Source: Paulinella micropora
Taxonomy: Eukaryota; Cercozoa; Imbricatea; Euglyphida; Paulinellidae
Direction of reading: 5' to 3'
Assembly: GCA_019918135.1 (NCBI GenBank)
Contig: WBZZ01005857.1
Coordinates: 1-64,000, forward strand
Length of the DNA stretch: 64,000 nt
Positions 29,630-40,875 of the stretch are shown here, piece after piece. The first letter of the stretch is position 1. Each line of letters opens with the position of its first letter. The position numbers and the translations under genes are program-made. Below the pieces are notes generated by a model that ran no database searches, was not told where the DNA came from, and worked only from the letters and a program-made list of their open reading frames with translations.

Positions 29630-30818
29630 GGGGGGGAAGAAGGGGGGGGGCGAAGAAGGGGAGGGCAGGGGCGCTCTAAGAAATGTACAAAAAAAAATTA
29701 AAAAAATCTCTGACAAAGTTTTAATCTTAGCACTGAGAACCATGCGGCAGCCTGAGATTTTCAACCCTCAGGCTGCCACAGCAGCGTCTAGTCCACGTCA
29801 TGTCGCTGTGGTAGCCTATGTTAGAACCCTGGCCGGCACCGTCTGTGCTCTGCTCGCGCGCCAAGAGAGTACGAAAAAGAATACGCTGAATTAAAGCTCG
29901 ACGGTCGTACACTTGGGGCACTGAAAACTAGGAGGACAAGGGCCTCACTACCCACGACAGCGTCCTGTCCGTGCCATAGCTCGGCCACCGTGCGCAAGAT
30001 CCGCGGGAATATGAAAAGAGGAAAAGAAAACTTTGTTTTGCCCGACAACAAAGGAAACAGACGGGGGGGGGGGGGGGGAAAGAAAGGGGGGAAGAAGGGG
30101 GCGTCGGAAAACCCGGAGGCATTGCCTTCTTCGACCGTATCACGAGCCAAGCAAAAACAGCAAGATTTTGCGCCAAATTTGGCTGGGGTCGCTCCGGCCT
30201 CGTTCCGTGGGGTTCGCGGGAAATCAAAAGTTTTCCCGCGGAAAAAACCGCGCACTACTTTTTTTTTGGCGTGAATGACAAGTTTTTTTATGTTCCCCCC
30301 CCCCCCCCTAAAGAGGGAGCGGGGCGAGAGGGAGCGGGGAGAGAAGGGGGAGCAGGGAAAAGAAATGGAAAGGGAAAGAGAAGGGGAGGGGGGCGCCTCC
30401 CCCCCCTCTCCCCTCCTTTTTCTCTCCCCCTTGCCCTGCGCCTTTCTCACGGCGGCGCCTTGGCGAACACTCTGTTTTTTCTCTTTCCCGTTTCTTGAAT
30501 GAAATTTGTCGCCAAATCCTCTCCCGCCTCTCCCTCTCCGTAGTTCTCAGACCGGGGTTTAGCTCGTTCCGTCTTTCCCCTCCCCTTCCCTCGCTCTTCT
30601 CCCCTCCCCTCCCTAAAGAAGAGCAAGAGCAATGTGTTAAAATCCTTTGTGTTATGTCGTGTAACTTAGCTCAGCTCTTCCCCTTTTCTCCTACTTCCCC
30701 CCCCCCCCAGAAAAAAGCACACGACTTGTTTTTTTTTGTGGTCTATTTTATTTCAGGGGCCGCTTTGTTTCTTTTTGGCGGCCGCTTTGTTTTTTTTTCG
30801 GCGCCAGAAGTTTTGTCC

Positions 30819-31421
30819 ATGCTCCATTCCGTCTCACGTACTAACAAGCGATCCCGGCCGGCCCGACGACGCGCCCGCACCAAGAGGGCACGGACATCCC
30901 CCGGTAGCGCTCCCCCGTCAGCAACAGATCCGGTCGCGCCTGTGCCCGTAGCTCCCGCGCCCTCACCAACAGAGGCACTGTCGGTTCAGGTCCACCTGAT
31001 GGCGCGCAGCCAGCAGCCGGTGGACCCCCGCCTAGCACACGAACTGCGCAGGCTCATCGAAACAGCAATCCTCCCCCGGCTAGGCCTCGGCGACACCGCC
31101 ACGATCGGTGAGATCCAGGTCATGACGCCCACGGAAGAAGAGATGTTATTCTACCGTAATTTCCACGCCCGGCAGCCCGGCACTGTCCGCGCCGCCTCTA
31201 GCCGTGCCAGAGAGGAACTGGCGGACTTTACGGTGACCAGCGATTACCTAGCGTCCAACCCCGCGTCTCCCCCGGACTGCGCGGTGTGTCTGGAGGTTTA
31301 CACACAAGGCGAGCTCTTGAAGGAAATGCCGTGCTCTCACAGGTTCCACCGGGGCTGTCTCTTTCAGTGGCTGAATACACATAATACCTGCCCGATCTGC
31401 CGCCACCTACTGCCAAAATAA
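30819..31421 (+). CDS. RING-H2 finger protein, 200 aa (putative E3 ubiquitin ligase)
   Basis: The ATG at 30819 (MLHSVSRTNKRSRPARRR) follows T-rich DNA. The longer open frame upstream is simple sequence. Residues 8-30 are a strongly basic stretch that should act as a nuclear localisation signal. Residues 35-60 are Pro/Ala/Ser-rich, and 65-130 helical. Residues 154-194 are a RING-H2 domain with all eight ligands: CAVC, then CSHRFHRGC, then CPIC (C3H2C3). RING-H2 proteins recruit an E2 enzyme and transfer ubiquitin. In large DNA viruses they are thought to steer host protein degradation, which matches the F-box gene at 42 kb. AATAAA overlaps the stop codon. A TTTATTTCAG acceptor-like site lies upstream at 30754, so a 5' intron is possible. 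Confidence 0.85.
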   Translation: MLHSVSRTNKRSRPARRRARTKRARTSPGSAPPSATDPVAPVPVAPAPSPTEALSVQVHLMARSQQPVDPRLAHELRRLIETAILPRLGLGDTATIGEIQVMTPTEEEMLFYRNFHARQPGTVRAASSRAREELADFTVTSDYLASNPASPPDCAVCLEVYTQGELLKEMPCSHRFHRGCLFQWLNTHNTCPICRHLLPK

Positions 31422-31422
31422 A
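31417..31422 (+). promoter_or_regulatory. AATAAA overlapping the RING gene stop
   Basis: The hexamer spans the TAA stop codon. A tight 3' end of this kind would leave almost no 3' UTR. Confidence 0.4.
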
Positions 31423-31555
31423 AACATTCCGGTCGGCGGAAGGCGCAACAGAGTCTGTCCGTAGCCCCTCCTCCTTTCTTTCTCTCCCCACTTCCTCTCC
31501 CTCTCCCTTAGCGTTCGCGATTTTATTAGGACTTGCGGCGCGGCTTGAATCAGTT

Positions 31556-31795
31556 CTATTCTGTTAGAATAAATTCACAGGCACAGCCAGGGCGCTCTGT
31601 TTCAAAAGCTGCGGAGGCCTCTGCGCTGATTTTAGAGTAAGCAATATCTAGTTTCTGCAGATTCTGCATGACAAGGAAATGCCGAAAGACGTCGTCATCC
31701 AGCTCAAGACAAAAGGAGAAGAGTACTTTTCGCAGGTTTGGCAGGTTTTCTGAATGCTGGACAGCCGAAGACTTCAAATGAGGGTGCAGTTGCAA
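31556..31795 (-). pseudogene. LRR-gene C-terminal fragment
   Basis: The reading ENLPNLRKVLFSFCLELDDD, then VMQNLQKLDIAYSKISAEA, contains two leucine-rich repeats and a terminal stretch ending EFILTE. There is no ATG. The upstream side runs straight into an A-type module (GTTGCAAGTGTCAAGTGTAA at 31790), so again a module sits at the broken end of an LRR gene. Confidence 0.7.
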
Positions 31796-31799
31796 GTGT

Positions 31800-34776
31800 C
31801 AAGTGTAAGACTTTGTCGAGTTTTAATCCAGCGTGGACTTTTCTTGCACCGGCGAAGCGCCCCACTCCCCCTGTCCCTTCCTTTTCCTTCTCCCTCTCTT
31901 GCTCTCAGTGCCAAGATTAAAACCTTGTCAGGGATCTTTTTTCGCGTGATTTTTTGTATATTCTTAGCGCGCCCCTACCCTCTCCCTTCCCTCTCCCACC
32001 CCCCTGAGCCCGGGGGGCTCAAAGAGCAAGGAGCAGAATTGCAACAAAACTAAGTTGATTCCACTAAGCTTTCCAGGGGAAACAGTCGTAAGCGCCAATG
32101 TGGCGCCAAAATCTACTTGCGCAAAAAAAAATCCCACACAGACGCCTCAACGCTGCCGTGAGGAAGACGTCCTCCCCCTCCCTCTCACTCTCGTCGCCCC
32201 TCTCACCTTTGTCCTCTGCTTGTTCCTCCCCCCCTCCCCTCGTCCCTTGTTTGCGCGTGCAAACGCGTTCCAAAAAAAATTGTTGCTTTCCACTTTTCAT
32301 ATTTATCCTATTTCCGCATATCCTTGTAGAGGGGAGAGGCAGGGAAGGAGGAGCAGGGGCGCGCCAAGAAAATGTAATTTACGCTGAATTAAAGCTAGAC
32401 GGTGTCCGTGCCATAGCTCGGCCACCGTTCTCAAGGTCAGAAAAATATTAAAAGAAAAAAAAATCTTGCCCGACAACAAAGGGAACAGACGGGGGGAAAG
32501 AAAGGGGGGGGGGGGTGAAGAAGGGGGCAGGGTGAATGGCGCAGAAGCTACAAACAAAATAAATACATGCAACGCCTCCACTAATCTCCCCCGGCCCCTT
32601 CCTCTCTTAGTTTTCAGTGCCAAGATTACAGCTTTGTCATGGATTTTCTTTATTTTTTGTACATTTCTTAGCGCGCCCCCTTCTTTTCCCCCGTCTGTTC
32701 CCTTTGTTGTAAAGCAAAAAAAATTTTCTTTCTTCTTTTCATATTTTTCTGACCTTGCGCACGCTAGCCGAGCCATGGCACCGACAGGACGCCGTCGGGG
32801 GTAGTGAGGCCCTTGTCCTCCTAGCACATTAACCACCGCCCATCCATCCGCCGCAGGGTTGTGCTGGAGCACGGTGCGCAAGGGAAGGGGGGAGGGTGAA
32901 TGGCGCAGAAGCTACAAACAAAATAAATACATGCAACGCATCCACTAACCTCCCCCCCTATACCGGGCGCCTTTCCCCCTTCCCTCCCGATTCTCAGACA
33001 GTGAGGGGGGGGGGGGGAGAAGCACACCCCGCCCCCTTCTTTTCCCCTCCCCCCCTTCTTCCCTTGCCCTATCTGTTCCCTTTGTTGTTGGGCAAAAAAT
33101 TTTTTTTTTCCTCTTTTCATAATAATTTTTTCTGACCTTGCGCACGGTGGTCGAGCCATGGCACGGACGGGACGCCGTCTGGGTAGTGAGGCCCCTGTCC
33201 TCCTAGCACATTGACCACCGCCCATCCATCCGCCGCAGGGTCGTGCTGGAGCACGATGCTACGCTCCTAGTTTTCAGTGCCCAAGTGTACGACCGTCGAG
33301 CTTTCAGCGTCAATTCTCTCCATCTCCTAATTCTCAGTGTCAAGTGTAAGACTTTGTCGAGTTTTAATTTAGCGTGGACTTTTCTTGCACTGGAGTAGGC
33401 GCCCCACTCCCCCTGTCCTTTCCTTCCCTCCCCCTCTCTTGGTTCTCAGTGCCAAGATTAAGACTTTGTCAGGGATCTTTTTAATTTTTTTGTACACCGG
33501 CAAAGCGCGCCCCTGCCCTCCCCTCTCCGGCTCCCGCCCCCGCTTCTCAGACAGTGAGAAGGGACTGGGGGGGAAGCACATCCGGCCCCCTTCTTCCCCT
33601 CTTCCTCTTCCCCCCTTCCTCTTTCTCTCGTCTGTTCCCTTTGTTGTTGGGCAAAAAAAGTTTTTTTTCCTTTTTTCATGTTCCCGCGGATCTTGCGCAC
33701 GGTGGCCGAGCTATGGCACGGACAGGACGCCGTCGGGGGTAAGTGAGGGCTCTTGTCCTCCTAGCACATTGACCACCGCCCATCCATTCGCCGCAAGGTC
33801 GCGCTGGAGCACGGTGCTCCGCTCCTAGTTTTCAGTGCCAACGTGTACGACAGTCGAGTGGGCCGGATGCTGCGGCAGCTTGAGGGTGCCGTTGCAAGTG
33901 TCAAGTGTAAGACTTTGTCGAGCTTTAATTCAGCGTAAATTACATTTTCTTGGCGCGCACCTGCTCTTCCCCTTTCCCACTGCCACTCCCGACAATTCGT
34001 GCTTCCTCCTTCCCTGCCTCTTCCCTCTGCAAGATCTGCGGAAATAGGAAAAATATGAAAAGTGGAAAAGAAAATCTTTTTTGGAACGCGTTTGCACGCG
34101 CAAACAAAGGACGAGGGAGGGGGGATAGCAGGGGACAAGGGGAAAAGGAGGGGGGAGGGGAAGGAGCATTTTCCCTCCCTTCCTTCCTGCCCTTTGTCAT
34201 CCCCCCCGTCTGTTTCCTTTGTTGTCGGGCAAAGAAAAATTTTTTTCCTCTTTTCATATTCCCGCGGATCTTGCGCACGGTGGCCGAGCCATGGCACGGA
34301 CAGGATGCCGTCGGGGTAGTGAGGCCTTTGTCCTCCTATAACATTGACCACCGCCCATTCATTCGCCGCAGGGTCGTGCTGGAGCACGGTGCCCTGCTCC
34401 TAGTTTTTAGTGCCAAAATGTAAGACCGTCGAGCTTTAATTCAGCGCATTCTTTTTCGCACTCTCTTGGCGCCCCTACCCTCCCCCTTTCCTCCCGCTCC
34501 CGATTCCCCCTTCCCCTGCTCCTTGAGCCCCCGGGCTCAGGGGCTCAGAGGGAGGGAAGAAAGAAAGGGGTAGGGGGGGGCGCCCCCCCCCCCCAATCGG
34601 TGGGCCCCAAAAAAAGTTTACTTATTTTTGCCCCCCCCCCCCCCGCTCTGAGGAAGGGAGGGGTGTGTGTCGCATGCTGCCCTTTCTCTCTCCCAGCTGC
34701 CTGCCGGTCTCTGGGGGGTTTGCCTTCCTAGATGTCAATCCAATCCGGAATGGTTTCAACAAGCTCTTTTGCTAAT
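31800..34776. repeat. A/B modules, E end, R7, R1 and first higher-order block
   Basis: A and B modules are at 31.80-32.0 kb, an E-type end at about 32.07-32.15 kb, R7 units near 32.53 and 32.89 kb, and R1 copies near 32.75, 33.13, 33.69 and 34.26 kb. From 32876 the order R7, R1, A module (GGAGTAGG tail), B module, R1, GGATGCTGCGGCAGC module, R1, R5 forms a block of about 2.28 kb ending with the gene at 34777-35160. The same order recurs at 54959-57120. Confidence 0.75.
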
Positions 34777-35160
34777 TTAATTCATTTCAGAGCCCGGGGC
34801 AGAATCCGGCTCGTGCGAGCCAGCGTCCTCCGCGTGTTCGTTATATTTTTGAACGGTCTCGGGGGCCTGGCTGGCAATCGGCTCCACACCAACCCTGGCC
34901 CGCTTCTGTCTGGAACAAAGTTCTCTAGTGATACCATCATGAATCGCGTTTTTGTATCTTCTTTTGCCCGGGCGCCAAGACACATGATAAGCTAACTCTT
35001 GTTCTAAGCGTTCAACGGTGGCCTGCTGTTGCGCAACTCCGGGGGCCAGGCTATTCACCGCGTCGGTCACCGCAGCGCATAGTTCCCCCTTGCACCAGGC
35101 CACGACGTTCGCGCCTGTGTAACTAGCTTCGAACAGCTGGTCTCCTGCACCGGAGTCCAT
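34777..35160 (-). CDS. R5-borne coiled-coil protein, 127-aa variant
   Basis: The ATG at 35160 opens MDSGAGDQLFEASYTGANVV. Compared with the 149-aa copy at 63 kb it lacks 22 residues in the middle (an in-frame deletion of 66 bp) but keeps the frame and the same C-terminus (SHEPDSAPGSEMN). Residues 15-45 are helical with Cys and Ala, and 45-75 form a short coiled coil (VAQQQATVERLEQELAYHVS). The family is unknown. The gene travels with a repeat unit, so it may be selfish or simply carried along. Confidence 0.6.
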   Translation of the reverse strand: MDSGAGDQLFEASYTGANVVAWCKGELCAAVTDAVNSLAPGVAQQQATVERLEQELAYHVSWRPGKRRYKNAIHDGITRELCSRQKRARVGVEPIASQAPETVQKYNEHAEDAGSHEPDSAPGSEMN

Positions 35161-36383
35161 GGCTGCTCTTCGATTTGCGTTCCCCTGCTTTTTTTTCCAC
35201 CGACTGCTGTTTTTCTTTAGTCTATCAAGCCTTAAAATAGTCTCCCCCTTTCTTTCCCCTCCCCCCCGTCTGTTCCCTTTGTTGTCAGGCCAAAAAAAAT
35301 TCTTTCCATTCTTCATATTTTTCTGACCTTGCGCCGCAGGGTCGTGCTGGAGCACGGTGCGCAAGATCTGCGGAAATAGGGAAAATATGAAAAGTGGAAA
35401 AAAAAATTCGGAACGTGTTTGCATACGCAAACAAGGAACGAGGGGGGGAGATAGCAGGGACAAGGTGAACAGAGGGACGAGGGGGGGGGGGGAGCGGGGA
35501 AATGCACATCCCGCCCATTTCTTCCCCCCTTCTCCCCCCTCGCCTGTTCCCTTTGCTGTCGGGCAACAATTTTCTTCTTCCTTTTTTCATATTTTCCTGA
35601 CCTTGCGCACGGCGATATGTTCCTAGTTTTCAGTGCCCCAAGTGTAAGGCTTTGTCGAGCTTTAATTCAGCGTATTTTACAAATTCTTGGCGCGCCTCTG
35701 CCCCCCCCGCCCCTTCCCTCTCTCTCTCTCTCTCCCTCTTAGTTCTCAATGCCAATATTAAAACTTTTTCAGGGATTTTTATCATTAATTTTTTCTTGTA
35801 AATTCTTAGCGCGCCCCGGCCCTATCCCCTTTCCCGCCGCCTTTTCCGGTCGTATCATAGTCGTGCAAAACTTAGCACCAAATGAACGGGCCGCTCCGGT
35901 CTTTTTCCTCCTTGAAATAACATATGTTTTCCCGCGGAAAAAAATGCGCGAAAATTTCTTGTTGTTGCGCAAATGACAAGTCTTGCACACTCCCTTCTCC
36001 TTTGGAGGGAGCGGGAAGATAAGGGGGAGGGGGGAGAGAAGGGGAAGGGGGGGGGGAGAAAAAGAGGGGCGGGGGAAAAAGGGGGGAAGGAGAAGAGAAC
36101 GGGGGCGCCCCTCTCTCTCTCCTCCCTCCCCAGCCCTTTAAACAAACGAAAGGGGAGGAGGGAGGGGGAGGGGAAGGGTTTTCCTCCCTCTTCCCTCTTC
36201 CCTCCCTCTTCCCTCTTTCTTCCCTCTCCCTTCTTCCCTCCCTCTTCCCTCTTTCTTCCCTCTCCCTTCTTCCCTCCGTTCCCCGTCCCCTTTTTTCGAG
36301 CAGGAGGATTTTTCTTTTTCTCTTTCTCTCTTCTTTTTTTTCATAAAATTTGTTGCCAAATTTGCGTGTGTGTGCGCCTGAAT
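35161..36383. repeat. Short R1 derivative, modules and E element
   Basis: R5 right arm (CCACCGACTG then TCTATCAAGCC), an internally deleted R1 (35271-35439), modules near 35.64 and 35.75 kb, and an E-type element at about 35.84-36.37 kb with GTTTTCCCGCGGAAAAAA near 35930 and long purine and pyrimidine tracts mirrored around 36.1-36.3 kb. Confidence 0.65.
35271..35439 (+). mobile_element. Internally deleted R1 MITE
   Basis: The left arm runs from CTGACCTTGCGCCGCAGGGT straight to GAGCACGGTGCGCAAGATCT, skipping the core of about 110 bp, while both ends are kept. The same deletion product is at 57246-57423 and 63622-63790, all next to R5, so the three copies descend from one deletion event. Confidence 0.65.
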
Positions 36384-36449
36384 TGATATGGCCGAGAAAG
36401 GCTGTATTGCCAGAAAAGCATGGAAACGCTGCCTTTTTCGACCATATCA
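36384..36449. mobile_element. 66-bp hairpin element with TGATATGG ends
   Basis: It starts TGATATGGCCGAGAAAGGC and ends GCCTTTTTCGACCATATCA. The ends are inverted repeats of 19 bp with two mismatches around a 28-bp loop. Sister copies lie at 39918-39984 and 41639-41703. Confidence 0.7.
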
Positions 36450-36839
36450 CATACACAGACCGCGAAGCCGCCTTCGCTAAAAGCGCCATCAAGAATGTAC
36501 CAAAAAATCCGCCAGAACTCTTTCAGCCGGAATCTCGACAAGAGAAAGGGGGGGGGCTCCCGGCATTGGGAGGGGGGGGGGGCTTAGTTGAGATGTTTCA
36601 TGTAATTTTTTGTAGCTTCTGCGCTCTCCCCCTCCCTCTACCGCTCCTAGTTTTCAGTGTCAAGTGTAAGACTTTTTTGAGTTTTCATTAAAAAAACTTC
36701 TTTTGCAGTTCTTGGCGCCCCACTCCCCCATGCTTCTTTCCTCTCCCTCTCCTATTTCTCAGTGTCAAGTGTAAGATTTGTCGAGCTTTAATTCAGCGTA
36801 AATTACAATTTCTTGGCGCGCCCTTATTTCAGCCATATT

Positions 36840-37215
36840 ACAACCCTGCGTACTGCGCTAGGCACTCACAGGCTGGACAGTGCTGCAGGCTGTGGCGTGC
36901 CAGCAGATAGTTTTCTCGATTTTCAGGGTGATAGATTCAAAAGTAGACGTTCTTGTTGAGCACGTGGCGGCATTGCGCGCTCGTGTGGTAGAGGCGCTCG
37001 CCGGGGAACACCGCCAGCAGCGGAGCCTGTCGTCGCATTTGGGATGCGGTTGTGTGTTGTTCCACAAAGACCCTGATATGTCCTGTATCGATGACACAGC
37101 CACCACCACCGTCGCTGGCAGCGCTCCTGCCGGGGGGCAGGCCCTCCGCGCGCAAGCGGCCTGGCTCTTGGCTTGGGCGACAACTCTAGCACGCCGCTGC
37201 ACGTTGGCTTCCCAA
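36840..37215. other. Unique island with coding-like composition
   Basis: About 375 bp of even-composition DNA lies between repeats and is open in several frames on both strands. Plus: VDVLVEHVAALRARVVEALA. Minus: GGGGCVIDTGHIRVFVEQHT then CRHVLNKNVYF. It is probably a gene remnant. I cannot choose the strand or name a family. Confidence 0.3.
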
Positions 37216-40200
37216 AAAAAGTTCACTTATTTTTGCTCCCGCTTCAGCCCGCGCCGGCGGGCTGGTTTCAGTGTGAAGTACAAGACTTTATCGAGTTTTA
37301 ATTTAGCGTGGACTTTTCTTGCACTTTCTTGGCGCCCCACTCCCCCTGCCCCTTCCCTCTCCCTCTCTTGGTTCTCAGTGTCAAGATTAAAACTTTGGCA
37401 GGGATTCTTTTTTCGCGTGATTTTTCTTGTTTGTGCGATCTTAGCGCTCCCCCTGCCCTCCCCCTCACTTCTTTAGATTTGTTTTGTGCCTTCTCGCCCC
37501 TCTACTTCCCCTACCCCCTGAGCCCGTGGGGCTCAAAGAGCAGGGGGCAGAACTAAACACAAAACTAAGAGGATGCCACTGAGTTCATGCCGGGGCGCCC
37601 CACCCCCCTTCATCAAAAGATTTTTTCTGCCACCCTCCCCACCCCTGCTCCTTGAGCTTTCTGGGCTCAGGGGGGTGGGGAGGGGAAGGGGGAAGGGTGA
37701 ATGGCGCAGAAGCTACAAACAAAATAAATACATGCAACGCCTCCGCTAATCCCCCCCTATGTCGGGCGCCCTCCCTCCTTCCCTCTTACTGACGGGGGGG
37801 GGGGGGGGGGGGGGAGGAGAAAGATAGATTGATCCTCCCCCGGCCCATTCCTCTCTTAGTTTTCAGTGCCAAGATTACAACTTTGTCATGGATTTTTTTT
37901 TAATTCTTTTTTTACATTCTTAGCGCCCCCCCCCCCCCCCGCCCCCTCCCGCTCCCGCTCCGATTCTCAGACAGTGAGGGGGGACTGGGGGGAAAGCACC
38001 CCGCCCCCTTCTTCCCCCCTTCCTCTTCCTCCCTCTTTTCCCCTTCTTTCTCCCCGTCCGTTCCCTTTGTTGTCGGGCAAAAAAATCTTTTTTCCTCTTT
38101 TCATATTCCCGCGGATCTTGCGCACGGTGGCCGAGCCATGGCACGGACAGGACGCCGTCGGGGTAAGTGAGGGCTCTTGTCCTCCTACTAGCACATTGAC
38201 CACCGCCCATCCATTCACCGCAGGGTCGTGCTGGAGCACGGTGCTCTGCTCCTAGTTTTCAATGCCCAAGTGTAAGACCGTCGAGCTTTAATTCAGCGTA
38301 AATTACATTTTCTTGGCGCAGCTCCCTCCCCCTGCCCTTTCCCTCTCCCGCTCACTGTTCTCAGTGCCAATGTTACAGCTTTGTCAGGGATTTCTTTTTT
38401 TGCGTGATTCTTTTTTGTACGTTCTTAGCGCGCCCCTGCTCCTCCCCTTCCCACTGCCACTCCCGACAATTCGTGCTTCCTCCTTCCCTGCTTCTTCCCT
38501 CTGCAAGATCTGCAGAAATACCTGCGGGAATATGAAAAGTGAAAAAGAAAATTGTTTTGGAACGCGTTTGCACGCGCAAACAAGGGACGAGGGGAGGGGG
38601 GGGGGGGAAGGAGCTTTTCCCCTCCCTTCCTCTCTGCCCTTTGTCTTCCCCCCTTTCTCTTCCTCCCTCCTCCCCCTCGTCTGTTCCCTTTGTTATCGGG
38701 CAAATTTTTTTTTTCCTCTTTTCATATTTTCTGACCTTGCGCACGGTGGCCGGGCCATGGCACGGACAGGACGCCATCGGGGTAGTGAGGCCTTGTCTTC
38801 CTAGCACATAAACCACCGCCCTTTCATTCGCCACAGGGTCGTGCTGGAGCACGGTGCCCCGCTCCTAGTTTTCAGTGCCCAAGTGTAAGACAGTCGAGCT
38901 TTAATTCAGTGCATTCTTTTTTGCACTCTCTTGGCGCCCCCCCCCCCCTACTCCCTTCCCTCTCCCTCTCCTAGTTCTCAGTGCCAAGATTAAAATTTTG
39001 TCAGTGATTTTTTCTCGCGTGGTTTTTTCTTGTACATTCTTAGCGCGCCCCTACACTCCCCCCTTCCCTCTCCCGCTCCCGATTCCGATTCTCAGACGGG
39101 GAAGGGGGCAAAGACAGATCGTGCTTGGAAAAATGGAAAAAAAAATTTGCTCGACAACAAAAAAATAGACTGGCAAGGGGAGGGGGCGGAGAAGGGCAAG
39201 GGGGCAGAATTGCAACGAAACTAAGAAGATTCCATTGAGCCCATGGCAGGGGGCACCCCCCCCTGTATTCTCAGGTCCTTTCTGCCACCCTCCCTTCTTC
39301 CCTCCCCTGAGCCCAGGGGGCTCAAGGAGCAGGGGGAGGGAAAGGGTGCAGAAGCTGCAAAAGAAATAAATACATGCAACGCCTCCACTAATCCCCCCTC
39401 CCATGCCGGGCGCTTTCTCCCTTTCCTCTTACCGACGGGGGGAGGATGGAAAGACAGATTGATCCTCCCCGGCCCCTTCCTCTCTTAGTTTTCAGTGCCA
39501 AAAATTAAAACTTTGTCAAGGATTTCTTTTTTTCGCGTGATTTTTTTTACATTCTTAGCGCGCCCCCTCTCCCTCTTTTCATATTCCCGCGGATCTTGCG
39601 CACGGTGGCCGAGCTATGACACGGACAGGACGCAGTCGAGCTTTAATTCAGCGTATTCTTTTTCGTACTCTCTTGGCGCGCGAGCAGAGCACAGACGGTG
39701 CCGGCCAGGGTTCTAACATAGGCTACCGCAGAAACATGAAGTGGGCCGGATGCTGCGGCAGTCTGAGGGCGCCGTTGCAAGTGTCAATTGTAACGCCTTG
39801 TCGAGCTTTAATAACAAAAAATGCATACATTCTTAGCGCGCCCCCACTCCTCCCCCTTTCTTGTTTTGCTCCTCCTCGGGGGGAGGGGGGGGATGTGATA
39901 TGGTTAAATTTTGGGAGTGATATAGATGAAAAAAATGCAGTTCTACAAAAAAACCTAGAAGCACTGCCTTTTCCGGTCGTATCATAGTCGTGCCAAACTT
40001 AGCGCCAAATGAACGGGCTGCTCCGGTCTCTTTCCGCGGGGTTTTAGCGGTCGTTTTCGCGCGAAAAAAAACACGCGCCAAAATCTTTTTGTTGTTGCGC
40101 AAATGACAATTCTTGCTCACTCCCTCCCCCTTCGGAGGGAGCGGGAAGATAAGGGGGAGGGGGGAGAGAAGGGGGAGGAGAGAGAAAAAGGAGAACGGGG

Positions 40201-40690
40201 GAAAAACCAGGGGAAGAGAACGGGGGCGCTCCTCTCTCTCTCCCCCCCCCCCCCTCCTTCTCTCTTCCCCTTTAAACAGCCAGAACTCGTTCAGCCGGAG
40301 TCTCGACAAGGGGAAGGGGAGGGGGGGGGGGGCGCCCGGCTTAGTCGAGTCGTTTCATTTTTTTTTGTAGCTTCTGCGCTCTCTCCCTCCCCCCTTGCCC
40401 TTCCCCTGTTCTTTGAGCCCCCCTGGCTCAGGGGGCTCAGGGGAAAGAAAGAAAAGGGGGGAGAGGGGGGGGGGGGCGCCCCCCCCCCCCTGTGGGCACC
40501 CTCTCTTAGTTCCCAGTGCTAAAACTAAAACTTTGTCAAGAATCTCTTTATTGTTTGTACATTCTTAGCGCGCCTGTCCCTTCCCTTTTTTTTGGTTCCA
40601 GTGTAAGATCGTCGAGCTTTAATTAAATTCAGCGTAATTTACGTTTTCTTGGCGCGCCCCTGCCCCCGCTCCTCCTGATAGTCGTGCAAA
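37216..40690. repeat. Mosaic of A/B modules, R1, R7, R8 and E elements
   Basis: R1 copies are near 38.11, 38.74 and 39.59 kb, R7 units near 37.70 and 39.35 kb, and modules every 100-200 bp. GAGCCC hairpins are near 37.52, 37.65, 39.31 and 40.42 kb. An E-type element with TTTTCGCGCGAAAAAAA near 40059 follows the 67-bp hairpin at 39918. A G run of about 18 lies at 37797. No gene is supported. Confidence 0.7.
39918..39984. mobile_element. 67-bp hairpin element
   Basis: The left end is TGATATAGATGAAAAAAATG and the right end CACTGCCTTTTCCGGTCGTA then TCA. The ends are imperfect inverted repeats of about 28 bp. It belongs to the same family as 36384-36449 and 41639-41703. Confidence 0.55.
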
Positions 40691-40700
40691 ACTTAGCGCA

Positions 40701-40774
40701 GCCAAGCGACAGGGGAAACAAAGAAAAAAAAGTGTTGTTACGAGAGATTTCCCTTTGTTTCCCTGTCGCTTGGC
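40701..40774 (-). terminator. Long hairpin downstream of the Sel1 gene
   Basis: GCCAAGCGACAGGGGAAACA followed by AAG (40701-40723) is mirrored by CTTTGTTTCCCTGTCGCTTG followed by GC (40753-40774), a 22-bp stem with one bulge and a 29-nt loop. It lies 100 bp past the stop of the minus-strand Sel1 gene. Several giant viruses end transcripts at such palindromes. Confidence 0.6.
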
Positions 40775-40875
40775 CGCTTGTGGGAAAACTCTGCCTATTT
40801 AGGTAAGTACACTTGCGGTTTGCTGAGACTTTTTTTTTTCGATATTTATGTTGATAAATGTTGATACTTTGCGCG

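Larger units (their letters stand above)
25540..30650. repeat. Dense mosaic of A/B modules, R1, R7, R8 and E elements
   Basis: A and B modules occur about every 120-170 bp from 25.6 to 28 kb. R1 copies lie near 26.80 and 27.36 kb (plus) and near 28.63, 28.93, 29.55 and 29.97 kb (minus, so orientation flips here). E-type ends are near 26.16, 27.95, 28.25-28.40, 30.1-30.25 and 30.5 kb. GAGCCC hairpins are near 25.89, 26.27, 26.37, 27.06, 27.88 and 29.06 kb. A pentanucleotide-like array (YTCGTCGCCCCTCTCAC, four to five copies) lies at 28062-28160. No gene is supported. Confidence 0.75.
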
